NCBI GenBank assembly: GCA_963840445.1
Contig: CAWIZC010000032.1
Coordinates: 1 to 64,000 of the forward strand
Reading direction: 5' to 3'
Source of the DNA: AWTP1-13 sp963840445
GTDB lineage: Bacteria > Pseudomonadota > Alphaproteobacteria > Rhizobiales > Hyphomicrobiaceae
DNA length: 64,000 nucleotides
The notes under the pieces are model-generated. The model had not been told where the DNA came from. It did not search any database and worked only from the letters and a program-made list of their open reading frames with translations. Numbering within the stretch: position 1 is the stretch's first letter; every line of letters starts with the position of its first letter. A program made the position numbers and the translations under genes. Below are positions 8,979 to 17,639 of this stretch, one piece after another.

Positions 8979-9278
8979 CTAGGGAGAACGCTTAAAAAGT
9001 CCGGCCTTCACGAGGTCCTCGGACTTCACGTTGACCCTGCCATCTTCTCGCTTGCTGCAGTCCCACTTTTGGCTGGCGATAGCTTCGATCTGGTCACGGC
9101 ATTGTTCAAAGACCGCCAGTTGCCCCACCGCAGCAATACCACCTTTGCCCTCGAACAGGTTGTTGAGTGCGTCTCTCGTCACACTGCAAGAGATGGGCGT
9201 GCCCCCACGAGTCATCATCATGAACCCGACGCCCCAAATTCCTGGGCGAGGTGAACCGAGCTTGCGCTCCAGAGGCAT
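8979..9278 (-). CDS. DUF1488-like small protein
   Basis: A 99-residue soluble protein starting MPLERKLGSPRPGIWGVGF. The body follows the DUF1488 pattern of rhizobial genomes: a beta-strand pair ending in GTPISCSVTRDAL, a stretch with FEQCRDQIEAIASQKWD, and a VNVKSEDL end. I placed the start at 9278 because the matching region begins there; the open frame extends 47 codons further 5' without family character. The function of DUF1488 proteins is unknown. It has no near operon partner: the upstream flank holds no gene, and the downstream flank is the patatin-remnant region. Confidence 0.5.
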   Translation of the reverse strand: MPLERKLGSPRPGIWGVGFMMMTRGGTPISCSVTRDALNNLFEGKGGIAAVGQLAVFEQCRDQIEAIASQKWDCSKREDGRVNVKSEDLVKAGLFKRSP

Positions 9279-10030
9279 GAGGATGTGTCTTTCTCGCCGA
9301 TGTTCCGACTGGAAGGAGCCTCGCCCAGCGGGGGCCAGGCGAGGCTCGGCTGACACAGATCGTTGGGAAGCCAATCTGCAGCCTCCTTCTTCGTAGGCTG
9401 ATTTGAGAGCGTTCGACAATTCTCAAGGCGCCCCAGAATGCATGGGTGGTGATCTCGGCCAACGGATTGAAAGCTGCCGTGCTTCGATCGACACGGTTCT
9501 CTAGTCGGCCTTAGATATCTGCTATCTGAGCGGCGCATCGTTCGGCGGGTACGATGCTCTTGCCGATTGGCCCAAAGCGCAATGCCAGCCAGCTTCAGAT
9601 GCGCCAAATCCGGCGTACAAAAACTTGACCGCCTGTCGTTTCAATTGATCGGTGCGAAGCGGAGAGTAAGTCGAACAAAATTGCGCAATCCGGCACGCTT
9701 GGAGCGCTCGAACTGGACTACCTTAGGATGGCCGACATCGGCCGTGGTATCGCGCACCCCACGACGTCCGAACCATCCTCCAGATCTGGTGAGAACTAAG
9801 GCTTCCGAGACGAGGGCGTTGATTCGCTATCGGTTGACAGCTGGTCGACAGGGAGTCCGCACCGCGCAATCAATCTGGGCCGTTAAGGCGGCATCGAGAA
9901 TGTGTTGGCTCTTTCAGCCCAAAGAAAGGGCATGCAGTTGCGGTTACTGACGATTAAGGTTCTTGTCATAGCAGCGTCTCGTCCCCGCTATAGCTCTCGT
10001 GCAGATGTCCGGCGAGCCGGAGACGCTTCA
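9279..10030. other. Long stretch without a supported gene
   Basis: About 750 bases between the DUF1488-like gene and the next small gene. Open frames exist on both strands but none shows a recognisable motif, a plausible start site and balanced composition together. I see no hairpin, repeat or RNA gene here. Confidence 0.4.
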
Positions 10031-10225
10031 ATGAAAAAAGAACTTCCCGATCATGTTGCAGTGCTGAGGCTTATGCTCAGCGAGGTGAACACCGAGTGGC
10101 AGGCGCTCGTGAGGCAGAGCGGCAGCACGGCCAAACTGTCCCGCATGGCCGAACTGCGCATCCTCCGACTTGCCCTAATAACCCGCATCTTCAGCATCGA
10201 GCAGCGCGAGGGGCTCGCGGGTTAG
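10031..10225 (+). CDS. Small hypothetical protein, 64 residues
   Basis: Begins at the ATG at 10031 (MKKELPDHVAVLRLMLSEVN), followed by helical text with KLSRMAELRILRLALITRIF and a short EGLAG end. The composition (regular Leu/Glu/Arg spacing) suggests a compact all-alpha protein, and the strand has no competing frame. No clear ribosome-binding site precedes it. I do not recognise the family. It lies between a gene-less stretch and the convergent helicase-like fragment. Confidence 0.4.
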   Translation: MKKELPDHVAVLRLMLSEVNTEWQALVRQSGSTAKLSRMAELRILRLALITRIFSIEQREGLAG

Positions 10226-10421
10226 GGTAAGTGCGAGAGGGCGCACGCACGGGGAAGATGGCACCGCCCGTCCCGACGAAGCGCCAGATGGCTACTCGTC
10301 ACAGAGTGGAATGGGGAAGAGCAGCACGAATATCCGATGGGGTGGGGCACTCATTGCCTCTTGCAGATTTCCACTGTCCAGGGTTCATTGCCCTTGGGGC
10401 GCGGCTTGCGAGTGGTCTTGT

Positions 10422-11342
10422 TCAGCTGCGTTGATGCAGGCTTAGCCTGACGATGCCACCTCGGTCGTGCTCCCAGTAGTTGTAGACAGTGCGAACTCGT
10501 GCCGAGGCATCGAGGGCCAGAAGCGGTTTGATGTCGTCTGGTAGCGTGTCCTTGTAGTCGAGCATCGTGTTACCGAACGCACCATCCTGACGAACAGTCA
10601 CGTGCTTGCCGAACAGCAGCCAAAGCATCTCTGCCGCGAGCTTCTGGTCTGGACGTTCACCAACCACCTCCAAGACCTGGTTGAGATCGACACCGTGAAG
10701 CTCGGCAAGGTCGGGGAGACAAATCACCGTCCCGCTCTTCATGTCCTTGAGCTTCGTGACGAGGTCGTCGATGCCAGCGACAAGTGCAGGGAACCGTGCC
10801 CGGAGAGGCAGAAGCGAGGCCAGCGTGTCGCGGGAGGCCGTCAGAGGCTGGCCAGGCAGGATCGCCTCATCCCAGATGCGCACTGCGCGTGGCTTGCCTC
10901 TGTAGTGGAGGGCCGCGACCTCGGTGAAGCTGCCGCTCTTCTCGCAGCGCTTCTCGATCATGGCGTGAGTGGTGAACAGGACCCGAGCGTTGGAGGGTGA
11001 GACACCGCCGAGCTTGTTCAGCTCTGCATCTGCCGTCAGGACAGCGAAGTCGGCGGGATCGAGGTCTGCCTCCCTGACGATGGCTTCGATCTGGTCCTTC
11101 CTTCTCACGCAGACCAGAGCTGCGACCTCACGGTGAGCATCGGAGCGAAGCAAGGCTCTGAGGAAGCAGATGACCGTCGTGGTCTTGCCCACCCCAGGAT
11201 GGAGGCTGGAGACGTGGATGAGGGGAGGACACCTTCCCTCGGCCATCTTCTCCATGGTCTCGCCTACTGCCTGGAGAGCGCCCCACATGTCGGCTGAGGG
11301 GCGGTGCCCCTGTTCCGCGAAGAAGGCTCGCATCGCTGCCAT
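10422..11342 (-). CDS. Truncated helicase/P-loop NTPase of the rhizobial mobile-element type
   Basis: A 306-residue protein with a Walker A motif (SLHPGVGKTTTV, about residues 45-56), VAALVCVRRKDQIEAIVREA (strand 2 region) and VRIWDEAILPGQ, which resembles a Walker B with DEA. Proteins of this type in rhizobial plasmids and integrative elements are usually several times longer. This one stops shortly after LLALDASARVRTVYNYWEHD and lacks the C-terminal motor domain. The start at 11342 (MAAMRAFFAEQGHRP) is the first ATG in a frame open to about 11455; related proteins have a longer N-terminus, so the real start may be lost. It is probably a remnant of an element gene. Confidence 0.5.
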   Translation of the reverse strand: MAAMRAFFAEQGHRPSADMWGALQAVGETMEKMAEGRCPPLIHVSSLHPGVGKTTTVICFLRALLRSDAHREVAALVCVRRKDQIEAIVREADLDPADFAVLTADAELNKLGGVSPSNARVLFTTHAMIEKRCEKSGSFTEVAALHYRGKPRAVRIWDEAILPGQPLTASRDTLASLLPLRARFPALVAGIDDLVTKLKDMKSGTVICLPDLAELHGVDLNQVLEVVGERPDQKLAAEMLWLLFGKHVTVRQDGAFGNTMLDYKDTLPDDIKPLLALDASARVRTVYNYWEHDRGGIVRLSLHQRS

Positions 11343-11518
11343 GGTCTGGGTAGCGAGCTGGGACGAAGGGGGGGCAGTTTCGTAAAGAAGGGTCTTCTTA
11401 CATGTTTGCCCCCCTTGAAGGGGGGAGGTGGGGTGTCGAGGACTGCTGACGATACTATGTATTCAGCACGACGGATGGATGCTCCTGATGAGAGGCTCCA
11501 GGGAGGTTCCCAGGGGGG

Positions 11519-12277
11519 ACCTACGGCTACCAGGGCCACCAGTCGATGTTCGTCGTGACCAATGATGGCGTCATTGCAACCGATCCAATCGGCCTTGGTC
11601 GACCGCAAGCCGTTTCGACCTACATCGATGAGATCAAGAAGGTAACGGCCCAGCCGATCAAATACGTGATCTATAGCCACAACCACTACGACCACATTAC
11701 GGGCGGCAAACCATTCAAGGATCTTGGCGCTCGTTTCATCGCCCACAAGAATGCCAAGACCCAACTGGAACGACTGCAGCCGCCCAACATCGTGATGCCC
11801 GATGAGGTGGTTGACAATCAGCACACGATCACGCTCGGCGGCACCACGCTCGAGTTGCACTATGTGGGACGCAACCATTCGGACAATTCGCTCGTCATGC
11901 GCCTGCCGAAGGAGAAAGTGATCTTCGCAGTCGACTTCATCCCGGTGCAGGCCGTGTTCTGGCGCAGCATGCCGGACAGCTGGCTCGATGAGTGGGAGAC
12001 GTCGCTGAAGCGTGTGCTCGCTATGGACTGGGAGAAGCTCATCCCCGGCCACCCCGGGCCCGGCGGCCGACTTGGCAACAGGCAGGATGTCGAGAACCTG
12101 CAGCAGTACATGAATGACCTGGCGACCGTGGTGAAGACGGCGGCAGACGAAGGCAAGTGCTACGACAACGCCATGAAAGAGGTGAAGCTGCCGAAGTACA
12201 AGTCGTGGGGCAACTACGCCACGTGGTTCCCCGGCAACGTCGAGCGCTACTGCTTGCTGTACCGTAGCGGGTTTTAA
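11519..12277 (+). pseudogene. Metallo-beta-lactamase-fold hydrolase lacking its N-terminus
   Basis: The coding text is a secreted-type MBL-fold hydrolase: TYGYQGHQSMFVVTNDGVIA, then the metal-binding HNHYDH (in VIYSHNHYDHITGG), NHSDN, AVDFIP and the PGHPGPGG segment. All metal ligands expected in this group are visible. What is missing is the signal peptide and first strand: in-frame sequence begins only at about 11519 without a start codon, and the first ATG (11546) lies inside the fold. It either survives as a shortened cytoplasmic protein from 11546 or is dead. The break lies close to the start of the divergent helicase remnant, pointing to a rearrangement between them. Confidence 0.7.
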
Positions 12278-12332
12278 CGCATAGCTGACGTGGTGACGCT
12301 GAGTTGTCGAGCGTCTGTGTGTTCGCGACTGT

Positions 12333-12415
12333 AACCGGCGCCCGATGCAGCCCGTCAAGGGTGCTCCGCTTCGCCGCCGAGCGGAGCTCTCCCTTGACCG
12401 GTCGACGCGCCGGTT
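12333..12415. repeat. Nested three-arm inverted-repeat element
   Basis: Three pairs of complementary arms lie inside one another: AACCGGCGC (12333-12341) with GCGCCGGTT (12407-12415), GTCAAGGG (12354-12361) with CCCTTGAC (12391-12398), and GCTCCGCT (12363-12370) with AGCGGAGC (12380-12387) around a 9-base loop. Each pair is perfect. Together they fold into a long hairpin with internal loops, starting 56 bases after the MBL remnant and ending 46 bases before the next start codon. It could be a dispersed palindromic repeat, a terminator-like structure or a structured leader. Confidence 0.6.
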
Positions 12416-12460
12416 TTGGGATGGGGTAGGTGGTTGTGTTCCGCGTTAGTGGAGGGAACC

Positions 12461-12829
12461 ATGCAAGTGGGCGACCCCGAAGAGGAGATCGTGAAAGTCG
12501 CGCAAGCAGGCATTCGCGGGATGGTCGGTGCGCTCGGCAGGGACACAATAGCGCCGGCTGTAATGATCGATGCAGCGCTCCATGTGCTCGCGGCGTGGGT
12601 CGCGTCGAGCCAGGCGCATTCGCCCGCTGGTGAGCGCGACGCGGAAGTCGACGAGCTTCTGGAAATACTGCCGTCGTATACGAGTACCACCGAACCGCCG
12701 GGTGGCTTCCCGAACCGCACCGAAACGACAATTAGGGAAACAAGGGATGCAGCGCGCCGCCAAGCCAACCAGAGACGGGTGTGGAGGCCCGCAGAGCGGT
12801 CGACACCTGAGCCCGCGCTATGGCCGTAA
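12461..12829 (+). CDS. Hypothetical 122-residue protein
   Basis: ATG at 12461 with a strong GGAGGG ribosome-binding site 6 bases upstream. The first 60 residues are helical (EEEIVKVAQAGIRGMVGALG, then APAVMIDAALHVLAAWVA) and could form a small alpha-helical domain; an acidic linker (ERDAEVDELLEILPS) follows. The last 40 residues are basic and low in structure (RRQANQRRVWRPAERS). No signal peptide or membrane anchor is evident. I do not recognise the family. The nested inverted repeat lies in its 5' flank and may affect its expression. Confidence 0.45.
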   Translation: MQVGDPEEEIVKVAQAGIRGMVGALGRDTIAPAVMIDAALHVLAAWVASSQAHSPAGERDAEVDELLEILPSYTSTTEPPGGFPNRTETTIRETRDAARRQANQRRVWRPAERSTPEPALWP

Positions 12830-12984
12830 GCCCGTTGGGCGCTCAGTCGCGCGATTGTGTGTTGCAGTGCTCATAAAGTGCCCCCTACTTTAGTATTAGA
12901 CGGCACGGCTGTGTCGGACGCGCGCCTGCGCTGCAGACCGGCCCCATTCACGCGTGCCGTGGTGTTGCGCAGGAGGGGGTCGTC

Positions 12985-13572
12985 ATGGTGCGCGCTTCCC
13001 AGCCAAAATCATTGCAACTTGATCTCGCTGAACCACAACCTGTTCACCAAGCCCGCACCTCATTTGTGTGGAGTTGCGCCAAGCTCCGCATTGCAAGCCT
13101 TGTCCTTGCCGCCGTCGCAACGCCAGCGGCGACTGCCTTTGCCGTGCCCGTTCCCTTCGTGAAATGGCTTTGCCTGGTATGGCTTTGCGGCGTTGCAGTT
13201 CTCATGCAGGGCCTCAGCCGCCGCGCGAATGATGGTGCGATCGTTCTCTCGGTCGACCGGCGCGGGATTCTTGATCATCGATTGATGTCGAGGCATATCG
13301 CTTGGCAGGAAATCAAAGCGATCTGGCCCGTCAACGCCGATCGGAACCACACAATCGATATCGAGTTGCGCTGGCCTGAGACCACGCTGCGCGATACCCG
13401 GTGGTCAGTCCGAGTCGGTGCTTACTGCCAGATGGGCTACGGCGTGCCGGCGGTCACGATCAGCATGTTGCTGCTCGACGGCAGCGTGTCCGACCTGCTG
13501 AACGCCATCGCTCAGTATCGACCTGATCTGCTGGACTACTCGAATCTGCGAGCGTCACCAAAGGTCTGCTGA
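12985..13572 (+). CDS. Hypothetical membrane protein with two N-terminal helices and a cytoplasmic domain
   Basis: A 195-residue protein with a strong AGGAGGGGG site before the ATG at 12985. Two adjacent hydrophobic helices occupy about residues 36-54 and 58-76. They are followed by a beta-rich domain (IVLSVDRRGILDHRLMS, IAWQEIKAIWPV, IDIELRWPE) resembling the PH-like STM3941-type domain that follows a helical hairpin in many small bacterial membrane proteins. The HIAWQEI segment is typical for that group. Function is unknown. It is monocistronic as far as the sequence shows. Confidence 0.6.
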   Translation: MVRASQPKSLQLDLAEPQPVHQARTSFVWSCAKLRIASLVLAAVATPAATAFAVPVPFVKWLCLVWLCGVAVLMQGLSRRANDGAIVLSVDRRGILDHRLMSRHIAWQEIKAIWPVNADRNHTIDIELRWPETTLRDTRWSVRVGAYCQMGYGVPAVTISMLLLDGSVSDLLNAIAQYRPDLLDYSNLRASPKVC

Positions 13573-14030
13573 CTGATGGGCTGGCGGGTTGGCCAGGCCG
13601 GCCCCCAACAATGCGGACGGTTTGCGAGGACTTTTGAGCTGTGCGGACCGCGCGATGCAGTAGCTCCGTCTGACGTTCGGCTTGCCTCCTAGCCGACGTG
13701 CGCGCGGGAAGCTGAGCCACATATCCTGAGGTGCGCGCTTCCAGGTTGGCCCTTACTCCCACCAACTCCATGATTCGCTTTGCGCTTCGTGGGCTATGTC
13801 CAGGTCCCGGACTCGGCGTCGAATTCGAGTTCTGCGCATTTCCACTGAAATCCGAATAGTCAAGCAGCCACCTCCAACCTTTCGCGTACGACGAAAGGAT
13901 GACAGACACCCCCATTGACACCGCCTTAGCCTAAGGTCTCGCCGTCGGCATCAGAATGCCGTTCGTAGCCAGATGATCTGGCAGCGGCGCTATAGGGAGA
14001 TAATCGCCACAAGAAGGTAGGAGGAGCACA
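13573..14030. other. Intergenic region upstream of the MFS gene, no gene seen
   Basis: About 460 bases. It must hold the promoter of the transporter gene; a TTGACA at 13915-13920 is the best -35 candidate, but no good -10 stands at the right distance. A GTAGGAGGAG ribosome-binding site lies just before 14031. Confidence 0.4.
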
Positions 14031-15362
14031 ATGGCTGGGCCGCAAATTCCCAAGAACTTCCGGACCGTGATCGTCGCGGCGGCGGTGGGCAACGTCATCG
14101 AGTGGTACGACTTCTACATTTTCGGGAGCTTGGCCGCGATCTTGTCGGTCAAGTTCTTCGACCAGACCAGCCCGGTTGCGGCGCTGTTGAGCACCATTGC
14201 GCTGTTCACTGCCGGATTCCTGATCCGTCCGCTTGGGGCATTCCTGTTCGGATGGATGGGCGACAAGGTGGGCCGCAAATACACGTTCCTCCTTACGCTC
14301 AGCGGTATGGGGCTCGGCACGGGATGTATCGGGTTGATCCCGACCTACCAGGATATTGGTGTGACCGCCGCGTTCATCCTGTTCGGCTTGCGGATGATTC
14401 AGGGCCTATGCCTGGGCGGCGAGTATGGCGGCGCCATCACCTACGTCGCCGAGCACGTGGAAGACCGGCACCGCGGCTACTACACAGGCTGGCTGCAGAC
14501 CTCTCCCACTCTCGGCATCGTGGTGTCGCTGGCCGTGATCATTGCGACCCGCACGTACCTTGGCACTGACGCGTTCAATGCATGGGGATGGCGCGTTCCG
14601 TTCCTGGTGTCGTTCCTGATGGTGGCAATCGCCATCTACATCAGGCTCCAGCTGCAGGAGACGCCGATCTTTGAGGAGATCAAGGCCAAGGGGCAGATGA
14701 CCAAGAACCCCTGGAAGGAGGCCTTCCTCAGTTCGAACATCAAATTCATTCTGATCGCCACCGTCGTGCTGATCGGGCAGGGCGTGGTCTGGTACAGCGG
14801 CCAGTTCTGGGCGTTGTATTACCTGCAGCAGGTTTCGAAGGTAAGTCCGCTGGACTCGGCCTACATCGTGGGAACCGCGCTGCTGATCGCGACGCCGACC
14901 CTGATCTTGTATGGCTGGCTGTCCGACAAGATCGGCCGCAAGCCCGTGATCTTGGGAGGCATGTTCCTGGCCGCGATCACCTACTATCCCCTGTACAGCT
15001 GGCTGGGAACGTTCACGCAGCCGGGTAAGGTCGAATTCTGGCCTGCGGTCGGCATCATAGCTATTCTCGTGTCCTTCGTCGGAATGGTCTATGGGCCGGT
15101 TGGAGCGTTCCTGGCGGAATTCTTCCCCGGCAGGATCCGGTACACATCGGTCTCCGTGCCCTACCATATCGGCAACGGTTGGGGTGGCGGACTGGTACCG
15201 TTTATCACCTCGGCCGCCTTTGCGGCCACCGGGAGCCTCGCCTACGCGCTGCTCTACTGTATCGCCGTTCCAGCGGTGTGCTTCATACTTGCGCTCTTCC
15301 TGATGCCGGAGACGCGCAAGATGAGCATTTGGAATCCAGAGGAGGATAGGGCGCGCGCCTAG
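14031..15362 (+). CDS. MFS transporter, metabolite:proton symporter (MHS) type
   Basis: A 443-residue, 12-helix major facilitator protein. The MHS-subfamily signature is clear: NVIEWYDFYIFG at the start of helix 1, GWMGDKVGRKYTF between helices 2 and 3, RMIQGLCLGGEYGGA in helix 4, RLQLQETPIFEEIK before the central loop, and SDKIGRKPV between helices 8 and 9. Relatives (KgtP, ProP, ShiA-like) take up carboxylates, betaines or shikimate with protons; the substrate cannot be told from the sequence. It has a strong ribosome-binding site and is followed by a small membrane protein gene on the same strand. Confidence 0.9.
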   Translation: MAGPQIPKNFRTVIVAAAVGNVIEWYDFYIFGSLAAILSVKFFDQTSPVAALLSTIALFTAGFLIRPLGAFLFGWMGDKVGRKYTFLLTLSGMGLGTGCIGLIPTYQDIGVTAAFILFGLRMIQGLCLGGEYGGAITYVAEHVEDRHRGYYTGWLQTSPTLGIVVSLAVIIATRTYLGTDAFNAWGWRVPFLVSFLMVAIAIYIRLQLQETPIFEEIKAKGQMTKNPWKEAFLSSNIKFILIATVVLIGQGVVWYSGQFWALYYLQQVSKVSPLDSAYIVGTALLIATPTLILYGWLSDKIGRKPVILGGMFLAAITYYPLYSWLGTFTQPGKVEFWPAVGIIAILVSFVGMVYGPVGAFLAEFFPGRIRYTSVSVPYHIGNGWGGGLVPFITSAAFAATGSLAYALLYCIAVPAVCFILALFLMPETRKMSIWNPEEDRARA

Positions 15363-15480
15363 CTCAGAACCTTGTGCGGAGCCTGCAACCGGTTCCGCGC
15401 AAGCTAGGGGGGCGAGCAGGACAAGCTCCCCTTGTGGCCAAGTATCATCTTGGCTTTTTGTCAGATCATGGAGGAACGAC

Positions 15481-15660
15481 ATGGCCGCAGTTTGTGCACT
15501 TATCCTCGCCGTAGTCGGCGCTCTGTTTGCCTACCTTGCTCTCCAGGAGGGTGGTTTGTCTCTCATGCCACTGAACCTGGCGGCATACTATGTCACGGTG
15601 GCGTTCATTGCCTTCGTGAACATGATTTTGTTCGCCTCGGCCGTTTTCGCGAAGGAATAG
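15481..15660 (+). CDS. Small two-helix membrane protein, 59 residues
   Basis: A small gene with its own GGAGG ribosome-binding site 5 bases before the ATG. It encodes MAAVCALILAVVGALFAYLA, a short polar turn, and a second hydrophobic stretch (YYVTVAFIAFVNMILFASAV) ending in FAKE. The hydrophobicity is regular and the frame closes cleanly, so it is unlikely to be chance. It lies 118 bases after the MFS gene and directly before the hairpin at 15675, consistent with a shared transcript. Function unknown; small proteins of this kind can be accessory to transporters. Confidence 0.65.
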   Translation: MAAVCALILAVVGALFAYLALQEGGLSLMPLNLAAYYVTVAFIAFVNMILFASAVFAKE

Positions 15661-15674
15661 CGCCGACCAGGGTT

Positions 15675-15716
15675 CAAATCCTTGGTTTCGATCCACGGTT
15701 CGAAACCAAGGATTTG
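15675..15716. terminator. Perfect 17-bp hairpin, tRNA-3'-end-like left arm, at the end of the MFS unit
   Basis: Bases 15675-15691 are an exact reverse complement of 15700-15716, with an 8-base loop. The position 14 bases after a stop codon fits a transcription terminator, but no run of T follows. The left arm overlaps a stretch (15668-15695) with tRNA 3'-end layout: CAGGG, a TTCAAAT loop, CCTTG, seven bases, one base, then CCA. A decayed tRNA end or an integration scar is therefore an alternative reading. Confidence 0.5.
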
Positions 15717-16166
15717 GGATCGCCAAAGCATTGTCGGCTGGGGTGCGGCTGCCTTCTCTCGTTCTCGGCTTTTCCGCCACTGCTGCTGTGATCGGAGCTG
15801 TCCTGGGAAGAGGCTATGTCATTCGGCCGGCTGGCCGGCTGACGAAGCGCAAATGCGCACTATTCCACCGGCCATTTCCACGGCGACCTTCGCCCAACGT
15901 CTGCCATTTGCCCTAAGCCGGGGGCTTTGCCGACACAGCACGGCTACGGTTCCGCGGCTCTCTGTCCTAACTCGCCAGGGTCGCTTCGCATTTTATGAGT
16001 TCACGGCCTAGCCTGGCGCGCTCTGAGTTGATGACGAAACCGCATGCCGTGAAGACCACGGCGATGCTGGCGAGCCTGATGCATCTGTGCGCGTCCCCAG
16101 CCGACGTGCGTTCGGCTACGCTCCTTAGCGGTCCCAAGGGACATCTCGGATTTGAGTTGGCACCCG
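15717..16166. other. No supported gene
   Basis: Open frames exist on both strands, one on the minus strand with a hydrophobic stretch near 16080, but none has a credible start plus recognisable content. It separates the hairpin from the 3' end of the broken mbfA gene. Confidence 0.35.
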
Positions 16167-17145
16167 TCACGCGCCGCCGATCAGAATGCCGGCCGCGAGC
16201 ACAAGTCCGCCACCGAGCACGAGACTTGGAATGCGGCGCGCAAGAACGGCGTTTCCATGTAGCGGTTCTGTATCCAGGCGATGACCCACAACTCGATGAA
16301 ATGCCCAAGGCCGCCGATCGCCGTCATTACCCCGGAGGCCAACCCGCGCTTCCAGGGAGAACCACGCCCCGATAGCTTGCCATCATCATGCGCCGCTTCC
16401 GTAAAGCCCATCGAAATGCCTGCCCCAACAGACGCCGAAAGGCCAACCGGAAACGTTGTCCAGGGATTGTGCGTCGCGAAAGCCGTGGCGAAAATGGGTG
16501 CCAGTGTCGAGACAGAACCATCCATCAGGCCCGCAAGGCCGGGTTGAATCCAAGTGAGAATAGTCTGACGGCGCGAAGCGAGGTCTTCGTGCGGCGCTTG
16601 TCATCACTCAGATGGCGTTCAGCCAACCTGTCGGCCGTGACTTGATGGCCGGCTTCTGCGGCGGCGAGGTCGCCCAGGAGCTTGCGTGTGCCGGCGTCTG
16701 TAGATCGGCTGGCAGCCGCCACATAAAAATCCCGAGCTTGGCGCTCCATGTCCACCGCTTCCTGACGGATGCGATCTAGCCCAAGGTTCTCAATCAGCCA
16801 TACCGGCCGTCGCGTAAAAAAGTCCGCCACATGCTCGCGACGCAAAGGTACGACGAACTCGCCGAAGCGATGCCGATACGCCTCCATCAGCCTGCGGCGG
16901 TGCTCGTCCTCTTCCGCGGCCATGCCGTCAAAGATCGCTGCCGATGCCGGGTATTGGCCGCGCAGCTTGGCAGCATAGGCGTCATAGATCCTGCCATCCT
17001 CCTCCTCTGACGAGATGGCGAGAGCAAGCACCTCCCGTTCCGATAGATCTTGGAATCGACGCTTGCCGGCAGTGAGAAACAAGGAGAGACGTGCCAGGAC
17101 GGGAGCCCCCTTATTTGCGACCGGGCAAACCTGAGCAGTGCGCAT
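16167..17145 (-). pseudogene. mbfA: Frameshifted membrane-bound ferritin / iron exporter MbfA
   Basis: The 5' two thirds encode a rubrerythrin-like domain (RRFQDLSEREVLALAISSEE, MAAEEDEHRRRLMEAYRHRF, AAEAGHQ), giving the di-iron ExxH residues. The frame is then lost near 16550, where LGFNPALRA replaces the expected join to the membrane domain. In the next frame the VIT1/CCC1-like exporter domain is plain: MDGSVSTLAPIFATAFATHN, GISMGFTEAAHDDGKLSGRG, IQNRYMETPFLRAAFQV. About two helices are deleted after GVMTAIGGLGH, and a further shift precedes LGGGLVLAAGILIG at the end. MbfA exports iron under Irr control in Bradyrhizobium and Agrobacterium; this copy cannot make a full protein. Confidence 0.85.
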
Positions 17146-17452
17146 TAGCAGTCAGCATGCACCCACGTGCATACCACCGTCGACGGGTTGCTGCCGAGGG
17201 CTGCTTAGGGTTCAATCCCAGACCTGACACTAGCGCTGCAGTGAGGTCCGCTTCGCCCTCGAAGGCGGACGCGGCCAAAGGTGTTCTGCCGGAAACGGCG
17301 CGAAGGCGATCGAGCTTGTCCCAGCTTGGCGCCGTCAGCGAGGCACCCTTCCGGCCACATACCGGCTAACAGATTGGCGCGTCAGCGATCCCGATTGTCG
17401 TCGTTATCTCGGCGACCCAGAGTTGTTAGGACGTTTAGCCGACATTTTTCTT

Positions 17453-17474
17453 TACAGGGGCATTTGCCCCTGTA
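17453..17474. promoter_or_regulatory. 9-bp palindrome with 4-base spacer
   Basis: TACAGGGGC and GCCCCTGTA flank ATTT. The site lies in the 494-base region between the divergent mbfA remnant and the secreted-protein gene at 17640, and nothing else in that region is identifiable. It could be an operator or a small terminator. Confidence 0.35.
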
Positions 17475-17639
17475 GGCCCCGGCCTCATTGCTTGAAGGCC
17501 ACAGGTCAGCACAGAAAGCGCGCCCCAGCAGGAACTCAGCGGTCTGTCGGCAGGTTGCTTGGACGCCCATCAAACGTGGGCGTCGCCGTGATAGTGATTA
17601 TTTGCGGTGAACCAAAGGCCTCAAAGAAAGGATTTTCCC

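Noticed and set aside
15668..15695. A complete tRNA gene
   Set aside because: Only the T-arm and 3' end layout is present; D and anticodon arms cannot be found upstream, which is coding sequence.
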